In this document: positions 9,252 to 17,500 of the stretch, piece by piece | Position numbering within the stretch: the first letter of the stretch is position 1 | Layout of the letters: each line of letters starts with the position of its first letter | NCBI GenBank assembly: GCA_009841225.1 | Contig: VXMF01000034.1 | Span: 1-47,364, forward strand | Direction of reading: 5' to 3' | Origin: Terriglobia bacterium | GTDB lineage: Bacteria > Acidobacteriota > Terriglobia > Bryobacterales > UBA6623 | DNA length: 47,364 nt | Notes under the pieces: model-generated | Databases searched by the model: none | What the model was told of the DNA's origin: nothing | The model's input: the letters and a program-made list of their open reading frames with translations, nothing else | Translations under genes and position numbers: made by a program

Positions 9252-11795
9252 TTGGGCGGAACAGGCAGCGTCGCTCTGCGAGCGGGGCACGGCCCCGCAA
9301 GGAGGATTCCGGCCTGCATCGCAATGCCGCTGCTGCTCGCGGCGGCACCCTCGGAAGCTCCTGACTATTCCTCGAGCATCCAGCCCCTGCTGACAGCCCG
9401 GTGCATCGCCTGCCACCCTTCCAGCGGAGGACAGGCCGGTCTTTCCCTGGCCGGCCACGCGGACGTGCTGCGCGGCGGCAACAGCGGCGCAGCCGTCGTT
9501 CCGGGCGACCCCTCTGCCAGCCTGCTGCTGCGCCGGGTCTCGGGGGAGAGCCCTGAGATGCCGCCCGTTGGCGAGCCTCTCACACCGTCGCAAGTCGCTC
9601 TGCTGGAGCGTTGGATCGCCGCCGGCGCGCCGCACGGCGCGGAGAACGACGGAGCGCCGGATGAGACTTGGTGGTCGTTCCGCGCACTCGTGCGGCCCTC
9701 GGTGCCCAAGCCAGAGTCGGCTTGGGGCGCGAACCCAATCGATCGCTTTATTGCCGCGAGGCTCGCCGAGAACGGACTCAGCCCGTCGCGACCGGCGGAC
9801 CGCACCACGCTCATCCGCAGGCTCAGCTTCAATCTCCACGGCCTGCCTCCGTCGCCCGCAGAGGTCGACGCGTTTGTCAACGACCGCTCGCCCGATGCCT
9901 ATCAGCGCTTAGTGGACCGCCTGCTCGCCTCGCCGCGCTACGGGGAGCGCTGGGGACGGCACTGGCTGGACGTGGCGCACTACGGCGAGTCGCACGGCTA
10001 CGACAAGGACAAGGCGCGGCGCAACTCGTGGCCGTATCGCGACTACGTGATCGAGAGCTTCAATCGGGACAAGCCCTACGCCCGATTTATCCGCGAGCAG
10101 ATCGCCGGGGACGTCCTCTGGCCTGCCGAGCCGGACGGCCTGATCGCGACGGGTTTCGTGGCGGCCGGCCCGTGGGATTACGTCGGACACGCTGAATTGC
10201 GCGAGGGCACGAAGGACAAGAAACTGGCGCGCCTGCTTGACCGCGACGACATGGTGGCCGCAACCATGTCGTCATTCACGAGCCTCACTGTCCACTGCGC
10301 CCGCTGCCACGATCACAAGTTCGACCCGATCCAGCAGGCAGACTACTACGCGCTGCAGGCGGTGTTCGCCGGGGTTGACCGGGCCGAGCAGCCGTACTTC
10401 CAAGATCCGGAGACACACGCCCGCGGACGCCGACTGTGGCTCGCGATCGGCAAGGCCGAGGCCGCGCTGCGGCCCTTCCTGCGCCAGATCGAGGAGGGCT
10501 CCGGCGAGGAGGTGCAGCGCATCGATGAGCAGAAGTCCGCGCTGAACCAAGAGAGCACGGACCTGCTGCCGAAAGTGGGCGAGATCGACACGCCCGAGTC
10601 GATCGCCCGCAGGAAAGAGATCTTCGGCCTGATCAAGCAATTGGAGGCTGAGCGCAAGGCTCTAGCGCTGGCCGCGATGTCCGCGGCGGATCGAGAGCGA
10701 TACTCGGAGCTGTCCGAACAACTCGATGCCTTGAACGCGGAGTTCGCGGCCTTGCCAGGCCCCAAGTACGTCTACAGCGCGGCGAACTATTTCAAGACGC
10801 ACGGGCGCTTCATACCCTCCGGGGAACCGCGCCCCGTCTACCTGCTGGCAAAGGGGAGCGTCGAGTCTCCGCAGCAGCTCGCGCGGCCCGGCGCGGTCAC
10901 GGCGGTGGCCGGCTTGGAGGCGCGATTCGGCATTGACTCCGCGCAAGGGGAAGGGGCAGCGCGCGCCGCGCTGGCCGCCTGGCTCGCGCACCGCGACAAC
11001 CCGCTCACCTGGCGATCGATTGCCAACCGTGTGTGGCACTACCACTTCGGCCGCGGATTGGTCGAAACGCCAAACGACTTCGGCCGCATGGGGGCAATGC
11101 CCACGCATCCGGCGCTGCTGGACTGGCTCGCGTCGGAGGTGCGCGACAGCGGCGGCTCGCTCAAGCACCTGCACCGCTTGATCCTGCTCAGCGCGAGCTA
11201 CCGGCAGAGTTCGACCGAGCGTTCCGACCAAGCCAAGATCGACGCCGGCAATCAATTCCTGTGGCGCATGAACCGAACACGCCTAGACGCCGAAGCCGTG
11301 CGGGACAGCGTGCTCGCAGTGGCCGGGCAGATCGACTTGCAGATGGGCGGGCCCTCGGCGGAGCACTTCTTCTTCAAGGATGATCACTCGCCGGTCTACG
11401 ACTACACCCGATTCGATTTCAGCAGTGCGGCGGCCCGCCGGCGCGGCGTCTACCGCTTCTTGGTAAGGAGCGTGCAGGACCCGTTCATGGAGAGCTTGGA
11501 TTGCGCGGACCCGTCGCTGCTGGTGCCCAAGCGCAACAGCACGCTGACCGCCATTCAAGCCCTGGCACTGCTCAACGACCCGCTGATGATCGGGCAGGCG
11601 CGACACTTCGCCGACCGCCTGAGAGCCGTCTCCACTGAGTCGGCGGAGCGCCTCCGGCACGGAATCCGGCTCGCGTACGGGCGCAGCGCCTCCGACTCGG
11701 AAGTCACAGCCTTGGCCGAGTATTCCGACCAGCACGGCTTGGAGAGCGCCGCCCGCCTGCTCTTCAACGGCAACGAGTTCATCTTCGTCGACTAA
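9252..11795 (+). CDS. PSD1-type protein: cytochrome c-like, DUF1549 and DUF1553 domains
   Basis: An 847-residue exported protein of the planctomycete-type PSD1 family. Near the N-terminus is a c-type heme motif CIACH in the context ARCIACHPSSGGQAGLSL (Planctomycete cytochrome C domain) with a later Met-Pro-Pro ligand region (PEMPPVGEPLT). DUF1549 follows (IDRFIAARL, LTRRLSFNLHGLPPSP-like block, SPRYGERWGRHWLDVAHY) with a second CARCHDHKFDPI motif, then DUF1553 (NRVWHYHFGRGLVETPNDFG, LHRLILLSASYRQSS). The start is uncertain: TTG 9252 allows an RR-containing signal peptide, whereas ATG 9324 has AAGGAGG 18 nt upstream but almost no n-region. It sits 4 bp before the DUF1501 gene and is surely co-transcribed. 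Function is unproven; it is often linked to polysaccharide degradation loci. Confidence 0.9.
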   Translation: MGGTGSVALRAGHGPARRIPACIAMPLLLAAAPSEAPDYSSSIQPLLTARCIACHPSSGGQAGLSLAGHADVLRGGNSGAAVVPGDPSASLLLRRVSGESPEMPPVGEPLTPSQVALLERWIAAGAPHGAENDGAPDETWWSFRALVRPSVPKPESAWGANPIDRFIAARLAENGLSPSRPADRTTLIRRLSFNLHGLPPSPAEVDAFVNDRSPDAYQRLVDRLLASPRYGERWGRHWLDVAHYGESHGYDKDKARRNSWPYRDYVIESFNRDKPYARFIREQIAGDVLWPAEPDGLIATGFVAAGPWDYVGHAELREGTKDKKLARLLDRDDMVAATMSSFTSLTVHCARCHDHKFDPIQQADYYALQAVFAGVDRAEQPYFQDPETHARGRRLWLAIGKAEAALRPFLRQIEEGSGEEVQRIDEQKSALNQESTDLLPKVGEIDTPESIARRKEIFGLIKQLEAERKALALAAMSAADRERYSELSEQLDALNAEFAALPGPKYVYSAANYFKTHGRFIPSGEPRPVYLLAKGSVESPQQLARPGAVTAVAGLEARFGIDSAQGEGAARAALAAWLAHRDNPLTWRSIANRVWHYHFGRGLVETPNDFGRMGAMPTHPALLDWLASEVRDSGGSLKHLHRLILLSASYRQSSTERSDQAKIDAGNQFLWRMNRTRLDAEAVRDSVLAVAGQIDLQMGGPSAEHFFFKDDHSPVYDYTRFDFSSAAARRRGVYRFLVRSVQDPFMESLDCADPSLLVPKRNSTLTAIQALALLNDPLMIGQARHFADRLRAVSTESAERLRHGIRLAYGRSASDSEVTALAEYSDQHGLESAARLLFNGNEFIFVD

Positions 11796-11799
11796 GCCC

Positions 11800-13233
11800 A
11801 TGCCGAACCAAGGCGCAGCAACGCTGACTGACCGGCGACAGTTCCTCGAGCACTGGGGCGGCGGGCTGGGCTGGATCGCGCTGGCCCAGCTGCTCGGCCG
11901 CGAGGCCGGCGCGGCTCAAGCGCCTGCCGGCGGTGGCCTGCACCATCCGGCACGCGCCAAGCGCGTCGTGCAATTGTTCATGTCCGGCGCCGCCAGCCAG
12001 TGCGACATGTACGACTACAAGCCGCTGCTGATCGAGCGCAACGGGCAGGAATTTGACCCCGGCGGCACGGTGGAACTCTTCCAGAGCAGCCCAGGGCCGG
12101 TGATGCGGAGCCCTTGGGACTGGAAGCAGCACGGCGACTCAGGCAAGTGGATGAGCAGCCTGGTGCCACACCTCGCCGGGTGCGTGGACCACATGGCCTT
12201 CTTTCCCTCGATGGTGTCGAAATCCAACGTCCACGGGCCGGCAACGTTCATGCAAAACAGCGGCTTCGTGCTGCCGGGATTTCCCAGCATGGGGGCATGG
12301 ATCTCCTACGGTTTGGGCGCGCTGACCGATGAACTGCCGTCTTTCGTGGTGCTTCCGGACGCGCGGGGATTCGCACCGAACGGTCCGGGAAATCACACCG
12401 CTGCATTCCTGCCCGCGCAACACCAAGGCACGATGATCCGGGCAGGCCGCGAAAACCCGATCCACGACCTGTTCCCGCCCGCGTCGGCGGACTTCGTCAC
12501 GCCGGAGAGCGAGCGGGACGGGCTGGCCCTGCTCGAGCGGTTGAACCGCCGACACCTGGCTTCGCGCGGGGGCGACAGCCGCTTGGAAGCCCGCATCCAA
12601 GCCTACGAGATGGCCGCGCGGCTGCAGGTGACGGCACCGCAGGTGCTGGACATCTCGGGCGAGTCGGCTGCCACCAAGAAACTGTACGGAATCGACGAGC
12701 CGATTACGCAAGACTTCGGGCTGCGCTGCCTGACGGCGCGCCGCCTGCTCGAGCGCGGGGTGCGCTTCGTGCAGGTCTGGAGCGGAGCCGACAACGGCTT
12801 TCCGCGCCGAAACTGGGACAGCCACGAGGACATCCGCAAGGACCACGGCGCGATGGGGACTGAGATGGACAAGCCGGCCGCGGCCCTGATCCGCGACCTG
12901 GAAGCGCGCGGGCTCTTGGAGGATACGATCGTCTACTGGACGACCGAGTTCGGACGGATGCCCTGCAGCCAAGGGACGCTGGGCCGCGACCACAACCCGT
13001 TCACGTTCACTTCGTGGCTGGCCGGCGGCGGAGTCCGCGGCGGGACAGTGTACGGATCCAGTGACGAGTGGTCATACAAGGCGGCCGACAAGCCGATATA
13101 CTGCTACGACCTGCACGCCACCGTGCTGCACTTGCTCGGCATTGACCACACCCGGCTCACGTTCCGGCACAACGGCATCGACCGGCGCCTGACGGACGTC
13201 CACGGCGAAGTCATCACGGACGTGTTGGCATAG
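11800..13233 (+). CDS. DUF1501 domain protein (sulfatase-fold, exported)
   Basis: A 477-residue protein of the DUF1501 family, an alkaline-phosphatase/sulfatase-like fold almost always encoded beside a PSD1 gene, as here (4-bp gap). The N-terminus carries RRQFLEHWGGGLGWIALAQLL, a Tat-like lead without a fully classical motif. Family landmarks are VVQLFMSGAASQCDMYDYKP, FGLRCLTARRLLERGVRFVQV, WDSHEDIRKDHGAMGTEMD, TIVYWTTEFGRMP and GRDHNPFTFTSWLAGGGV; the His/Asp residues in the last three are the presumed metal ligands. Enzymatic activity of the family is not established. The two genes together probably form one exported complex or pathway. Confidence 0.92.
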   Translation: MPNQGAATLTDRRQFLEHWGGGLGWIALAQLLGREAGAAQAPAGGGLHHPARAKRVVQLFMSGAASQCDMYDYKPLLIERNGQEFDPGGTVELFQSSPGPVMRSPWDWKQHGDSGKWMSSLVPHLAGCVDHMAFFPSMVSKSNVHGPATFMQNSGFVLPGFPSMGAWISYGLGALTDELPSFVVLPDARGFAPNGPGNHTAAFLPAQHQGTMIRAGRENPIHDLFPPASADFVTPESERDGLALLERLNRRHLASRGGDSRLEARIQAYEMAARLQVTAPQVLDISGESAATKKLYGIDEPITQDFGLRCLTARRLLERGVRFVQVWSGADNGFPRRNWDSHEDIRKDHGAMGTEMDKPAAALIRDLEARGLLEDTIVYWTTEFGRMPCSQGTLGRDHNPFTFTSWLAGGGVRGGTVYGSSDEWSYKAADKPIYCYDLHATVLHLLGIDHTRLTFRHNGIDRRLTDVHGEVITDVLA

Positions 13234-13379
13234 CGTCCCTGTCTGCCGCCGACCCGCCCGCAGGCACGGCTTGCACGCGTCGGTGGCCTGCGCTGGCTTA
13301 GTCACTTTGTTGTGAAACCCGACTTCACCGCGGCAGGCTAGGTGGAAGTGCGACGCTCGTGATGCCGCAGACGTAGGAA

Positions 13380-13515
13380 TCAACGGTCAGGCACAGCGAC
13401 CTGCCCACAAACCGTTCCGGACTGTTGGAATTCCCGGGCAAGTCCGGTCCGGCAAGATGGAAGAGCTTCAGCCGTTAGGCTAAAGGAGGGAAGGTTTTCC
13501 GGCCCTGCAGCCAGC
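13380..13515 (+). promoter_or_regulatory. Structured leader upstream of the TlpA-like gene
   Basis: The 136 bp before the GTG at 13516 hold several short inverted segments, including AGCC-GTTA-GGCT, followed by a strong Shine-Dalgarno-like GGAGGG at 13485-13490. That site is 25 nt from the GTG, too far for normal use, and GGAA-GGT-TTCC-type pairing could mask it. I do not recognise a known riboswitch. Confidence 0.25.
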
Positions 13516-14079
13516 GTGAATCCCAGCAAGCAGCAAATCATCTGGGGCGCGGCGGGGATCCTGTTCGCGCTCGCGAGCCTCAAGATTCACCACGAGGTCA
13601 AGGTCGAGATGGGGCGCCGCGGGCTCGCAGCCTCGGACCGGATCGGAGACCTTCGAGTGGGAAGCGAGGCACCGGATTTCTCCGCCACCGACCTGCAAGG
13701 GCGACCGGTCGTGCTCTCGGAGCTCAGCGGCAGCAAGGCGGTTGTGGTCGATTTTTGGGCAACCTGGTGCGCGCCCTGCCTCGAGTCCATGCCAGCTCTC
13801 CAGCAAGTGCAAGAGGAATTCAAGGAGCGCCAAGTCGAGATTGTCGCCGTGAACCTCGGCGAAGATCCCGAGAACGTCAGGAGCTTCGTCGAGCGACATG
13901 AGTACACCTTTCGAGTCGTAACGGACGAGGACCGGGCTATCGGCAGCCGTTTCGGGATCGGTGCCATTCCCGCGCAGGTCGTTGTGGACACGAACGGCCA
14001 CCTCGCGTGGATCCAAGTTGGCTACGACTCGGGGAAGGAAAGCGAGTTGCGGCAGTTGCTGGAGCAACTGGCGCAATAG
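13516..14079 (+). CDS. TlpA-like membrane-anchored thioredoxin
   Basis: A 187-residue redox protein. An N-terminal membrane anchor (about 7-22) is followed by an AhpC/TSA-Redoxin type thioredoxin fold with the active site WCAPC (84-88) in the context VVDFWATWCAPCLESMPALQ and the cis-proline segment GIGAIPAQVVVD. These periplasm-facing proteins reduce disulfides in apocytochromes or metal-binding proteins. It starts with GTG; no in-frame ATG gives a sensible protein. An ABC ATPase and permease follow after 36 bp, so the three may form one operon. In some bacteria that trio serves cytochrome or copper-enzyme maturation, but nothing here proves it. Confidence 0.88.
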   Translation: MNPSKQQIIWGAAGILFALASLKIHHEVKVEMGRRGLAASDRIGDLRVGSEAPDFSATDLQGRPVVLSELSGSKAVVVDFWATWCAPCLESMPALQQVQEEFKERQVEIVAVNLGEDPENVRSFVERHEYTFRVVTDEDRAIGSRFGIGAIPAQVVVDTNGHLAWIQVGYDSGKESELRQLLEQLAQ

Positions 14080-14115
14080 GTCCGGTTCTCGACGGGCTCC
14101 GGGCGAGGGAGAGCA

Positions 14116-15027
14116 ATGCGCGTCATCCGCACCGAAAACCTACGCAAGACCTACCGGGGCGGCACGCAGGCCCTCCGCGGGCTTGACCTCGAAGTGCACT
14201 ACGGCGAAGTGTTCGGTTTCCTCGGCCCGAATGGCGCCGGCAAGTCCACCACCATCGAGCTCCTGCTGAACTTCATCCGCCCCACCACCGGGACCGCCTC
14301 CCTGTTCGGAAGGCCCGCTGCGGACCCGCAAACCCGGCAAAGGCTCGGATACTTGCCCGAGTCCGTGAACCTGCACGCCTACTACAGCGGGCGGGGCGTG
14401 CTCGAGTTCTATGGCGGGCTGCTGGGCGTCGAGCGGGCGGACCGTCGCCGGCGAGCCGAGGGATTGCTCGAGCGCGTGGGCCTGCGGGACGCGGCCGGGC
14501 GGAAGATCTCCCAGTACTCCAAGGGAATGCTGCAGCGCCTGGGACTGGCCCAAGCACTGATCAACGATCCGGAACTGCTGATCTTGGACGAGCCTACGTC
14601 GAACCTTGACCCAGTCGCACGCCGCGACTTCCGCGACATCCTGCTCGAGCTCAAGGCCGCGGGAACGACGGTATTCATTTGCTCGCACATCCTCTCGGAG
14701 GTCGAATCGGTGTGCGACCGCGTGGCCATCCTGCAGCAGGGCGAGCTGAAGCGGGCGGGCACCCTAGAGGAGCTTTCGGGCACGGCAGGGGCCACGGTCA
14801 CCGTCAAGCATCTCCCCGCGGGTGCCATCGAGGCCCTGTCCGCAACGGAGGCGCGGCTGACGGTGCGAGGGGGGGAGTCCACAATTGCCTGCGACAGCCA
14901 GACCGTGCTTGAGGACGTCGAGCGGCTCCTGGAAGAACGAGGCGTCGAGGTCGAGCGGGTCGAAACCCGCATGCAGTCGCTGGAGGAGATCTTCTTCGGA
15001 GCGATCGACCGGGAGAGAACCCCATGA
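14116..15027 (+). CDS. ABC transporter ATP-binding protein (ABC-2 exporter type)
   Basis: A 303-residue ATPase. Walker A is GPNGAGKST (37-45), the signature is YSKGMLQRLGLAQAL (LSGGQ variant), Walker B is LLILDEPTSNLDP, and the switch region is FICSHILSEVE. The C-terminal 90 residues form the extra domain common to ABC-2 exporter ATPases (NosF/CcmA/YhaQ class). A GGGAGAG precedes the ATG. The stop overlaps the start of the permease gene by ATGA, which gives translational coupling. The exported substrate is unknown. Confidence 0.95.
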   Translation: MRVIRTENLRKTYRGGTQALRGLDLEVHYGEVFGFLGPNGAGKSTTIELLLNFIRPTTGTASLFGRPAADPQTRQRLGYLPESVNLHAYYSGRGVLEFYGGLLGVERADRRRRAEGLLERVGLRDAAGRKISQYSKGMLQRLGLAQALINDPELLILDEPTSNLDPVARRDFRDILLELKAAGTTVFICSHILSEVESVCDRVAILQQGELKRAGTLEELSGTAGATVTVKHLPAGAIEALSATEARLTVRGGESTIACDSQTVLEDVERLLEERGVEVERVETRMQSLEEIFFGAIDRERTP

Positions 15028-15827
15028 CCGTGACGCTGCTGATCGCTGCCGACAGCATTCGCGCCCTGTTGCACCAGCGCCTGCTGGTCGCGCTAATGCT
15101 GGTCATGCTGGGCTTGACCGTGGCGTTCTCGATGGCAGTGACCGGAATGAAGGAATCGGTTCTCCAGGCCGCCGAATTGGCCGCCGAGGCAGAGGGCAGC
15201 GACTTCGACGAAGAGGGACTGCAGCAGGCGCGCCAGCAAATCGACATGGCTGGATCGTTCTTCCTGGCGGCGTTCTACTGGTTCGCGGCATTCGGAGGCA
15301 CGGCCGTCACCCTGTTCATCTGCTGCACGGCAGTGGCAACCGACCTCCGTCGCGGCACCATCCGCATGGTCCTCGCCAAGCCCGTCTCCCGAACGCAGTT
15401 CCTCTTGGGGAAGTACTGCGGCGCAATGGCAGTCATGTTGGCCTATTCATTGCTGGCCGGGATCGCGCTCGTGATCTTCACGCGCAGCAACGCCTTGGAA
15501 CTGGGGGTGGCGGCCCTGTATTCCCCGTGGCTCATGTTCTGCAGCAACCTCATGGTCGGGTCCGCTGCTGTGCTGTTTTCGCTTCTGATGCACCCGCTCG
15601 TCGCCGCCGTCGTCGCCTTCTTCGCTAGCGCCAGTTTCTTCTCATCCCCCAATCCCCTCTACTTCATCCTGCCGAGCTACGACCTCTTTAATGTGTCCTC
15701 GCTGATCATGCAGGGCCGGCTGATCGCGATGGAGGACATCTTCATACTCACCCTCTACGCCCTAAATGTCGCGGCAATCTTCCTTCTGCTGGCGCTGTGG
15801 CGCTTCCGTTCCAAGGAACTGCTGTAG
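15024..15827 (+). CDS. ABC-2 type transporter permease
   Basis: A 267-residue integral membrane protein with about six hydrophobic helices: near 20-40 (LLVALMLVMLGLTVAFSMAV), 80-105, 135-155, 165-200 and 235-262. There is a soluble acidic stretch between the first two (AEAEGSDFDEEGLQQA). The motif TAVATDLRRGTIRMVLAKPVSR with FLLGKYCGAMAV is typical of ABC-2 permeases of the NosY type, where 'L(A/S)KPV(S/R)R' marks the cytoplasmic loop. It is coupled to the ATPase gene by a 4-bp ATGA overlap and probably forms the membrane half of the same exporter. Confidence 0.92.
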   Translation: MTVTLLIAADSIRALLHQRLLVALMLVMLGLTVAFSMAVTGMKESVLQAAELAAEAEGSDFDEEGLQQARQQIDMAGSFFLAAFYWFAAFGGTAVTLFICCTAVATDLRRGTIRMVLAKPVSRTQFLLGKYCGAMAVMLAYSLLAGIALVIFTRSNALELGVAALYSPWLMFCSNLMVGSAAVLFSLLMHPLVAAVVAFFASASFFSSPNPLYFILPSYDLFNVSSLIMQGRLIAMEDIFILTLYALNVAAIFLLLALWRFRSKELL

Positions 15828-15941
15828 AGCGGCGCTCGCTCGCCAGAGCCGCCAATACTGCCTGATGCTTGCCCTAGCGCACGATAATCCCCCAATGATA
15901 TATAGGTGGCCGGGCGGTCGCGCGGCCACCCAATTGCCAGC

Positions 15942-16634
15942 ATGTCGAGTTCTGAGCGCCGACCACCTGTGATCGCCGCACGGCTCGCGACCGTGCGGGA
16001 ACGCATCAAGGCAGCGGCCGAGCGAATCGGCCGAGACCCAGCCTCTATAGCCGTGATCGCAGTCTCCAAACGCAAGCCCGCCGAAGACATCGTGGCCGCC
16101 TACGAGGCCGGCCAAAGGGACTTCGGCGAGAACTACGTCCAAGAATTCGCTGCCAAGAGCGAGTTGCTCCCGGCGCTAGACGATGCGCGCTTCCATTTCA
16201 TCGGCAAGCTGCAGAGCAACAAGGCGGGCAAGGCTGCCGGGCTGTTTTCCATCATCCACACGCTCGATAGCCCCAAGCTTGCCCGGCGGCTGGATCGGTT
16301 CGGCAAGCCACTGGAAGTCTTCCTGGAAGTCAAGCTGAGCGCAGAGGAGTCCAAGAGCGGCATGGACCCGGAGCTGTTGGAAGCCGTGCTCGAAGACGTG
16401 GCTGCAGCTTCGAACTTGCGGCTGTCGGGCCTGATGACCATGCCACCGTGGAGCGCGGACCCAGAACACGCTAGGCCGTACTTCCGGCACTTGCGCGAAC
16501 TAGCAGAGCGCTATGGAATCGGCGGCCTTTCGATGGGCATGAGCCACGACCTCGAAGTAGCGATCGAGGAGGGCGCGACCCACCTGCGCATCGGCACGGC
16601 GATCTTCGGCCCGCGGGAGCCGCTGCCCGGCTGA
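15942..16634 (+). CDS. YggS/PROSC family PLP-homeostasis protein
   Basis: A 230-residue fold-type III alanine-racemase-like barrel that binds pyridoxal phosphate without known catalysis and buffers cellular PLP. The conserved blocks are all present: IAVSKRKPAEDI (with the PLP lysine), DFGENYVQEF, FHFIGKLQSNK, SGLMTMPP, LSMGMSHDLEVAIEEGATHLRIGTAIFG. The usual WHFIGHLQ has His replaced by Lys (IGKLQ), a common variant. The start is taken as ATG 15942; a GTG 36 bp upstream is in frame but adds residues not seen in the family. It is convergent with batE. Confidence 0.93.
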   Translation: MSSSERRPPVIAARLATVRERIKAAAERIGRDPASIAVIAVSKRKPAEDIVAAYEAGQRDFGENYVQEFAAKSELLPALDDARFHFIGKLQSNKAGKAAGLFSIIHTLDSPKLARRLDRFGKPLEVFLEVKLSAEESKSGMDPELLEAVLEDVAAASNLRLSGLMTMPPWSADPEHARPYFRHLRELAERYGIGGLSMGMSHDLEVAIEEGATHLRIGTAIFGPREPLPG

Positions 16635-16699
16635 TCGGACCGTGCAGCGTCGATGCGCTTCGGCACACACCGATCGCGAGCCTCGGCGATGGTGGCGAC

Positions 16700-17500
16700 T
16701 TACCGCACGAAAGCAATGTCGCTGGCGTCAAGCCAGCAGACGCGCCCGTCCGGCAGCTCGACATGGCACCATCCCGGACGCTCCTCCAAGACGCTGAACT
16801 CCGTGCCCGCGTGCAGCGGCTCCAAGAAGGCAGGCTCATAGCCCGGACCGTCTCCCTGCCGCGCCACTGTGTCCGGTGACACGATCACTCCGGCAACGCT
16901 GCGGGCCTCGTCCAAGCTCTCGTACGCCATCGAGCCGGCCAGCAGCAGCGCTGCGAGGGCCATTCCCGCCGCAATCTCGCGGGGTGCCCAGCGCTGTCCG
17001 AAGCGCCTCAGCACCAGTACGGCCCACATCAAGACCCACGCAGCAACGAAGATACGCACGCGGGTACCTTTGGACCACTCGAAATGCCAGAAGAGCAGGG
17101 TCTTCACGACCTGCCCTCCCGAAGCCGGATCGAGATTGTCGGAACGCTTGGTCCGCGCGAACGCCAGGTTCCTCTGTACGTTCCGGTCTCCAGGATCGAG
17201 GCGCTCGGCCTTGCGGTAGTTGAGGATCGCCCGTCCGATGTCGCCCGCTTGAAAATAGGCGTTGGCCAGATTGCAATAGAGCTTGCTGTTGCTGACTCCC
17301 CGCTCCCCAAGCAGGCGCTCATAGCGCAGCGCGGCCCGGCGGTAGAGTTCCGCAGCCTGGTCCGGATCGCTCGGCCGAAGCTCGTTCGCTTGGCGAAAGG
17401 CATCGTTCGCCTCGGCGAACAGGTCGGCATCGTCCTGGGCGAGCACGGACGGGCCGAGGGTGAACAATGCGGCTGCAGCGAGCCGTACCGCCAACCTCAT
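16700..17500 (-). CDS. batE: BatE-like TPR and SH3 domain protein
   Basis: A 266-residue membrane protein, last gene of the bat operon. It has a signal peptide (MRLAVRLAAAALFTLGPSVLA), TPR repeats (about 25-115; FRQANELRPSDPDQAAELYRR, NLANAYFQAGDIGRAI), two membrane helices (about 150-166 and 172-190) and a C-terminal bacterial SH3 domain (about 200-266, ending GRVCWLDASDIAFV). This matches BatE of the Bacteroides aerotolerance clusters. It overlaps batD by ATGA, so translation is coupled. The molecular role of Bat proteins is unclear; stress resistance at the envelope is the usual suggestion. Confidence 0.85.
   Translation of the reverse strand: MRLAVRLAAAALFTLGPSVLAQDDADLFAEANDAFRQANELRPSDPDQAAELYRRAALRYERLLGERGVSNSKLYCNLANAYFQAGDIGRAILNYRKAERLDPGDRNVQRNLAFARTKRSDNLDPASGGQVVKTLLFWHFEWSKGTRVRIFVAAWVLMWAVLVLRRFGQRWAPREIAAGMALAALLLAGSMAYESLDEARSVAGVIVSPDTVARQGDGPGYEPAFLEPLHAGTEFSVLEERPGWCHVELPDGRVCWLDASDIAFVR

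Noticed and set aside
13380..13515. Cyclic-di-GMP (GEMM) or cobalamin riboswitch before tlpA
   Set aside because: Some short words recall the GEMM core, but the conserved order of its elements is absent and no B12 box is present.
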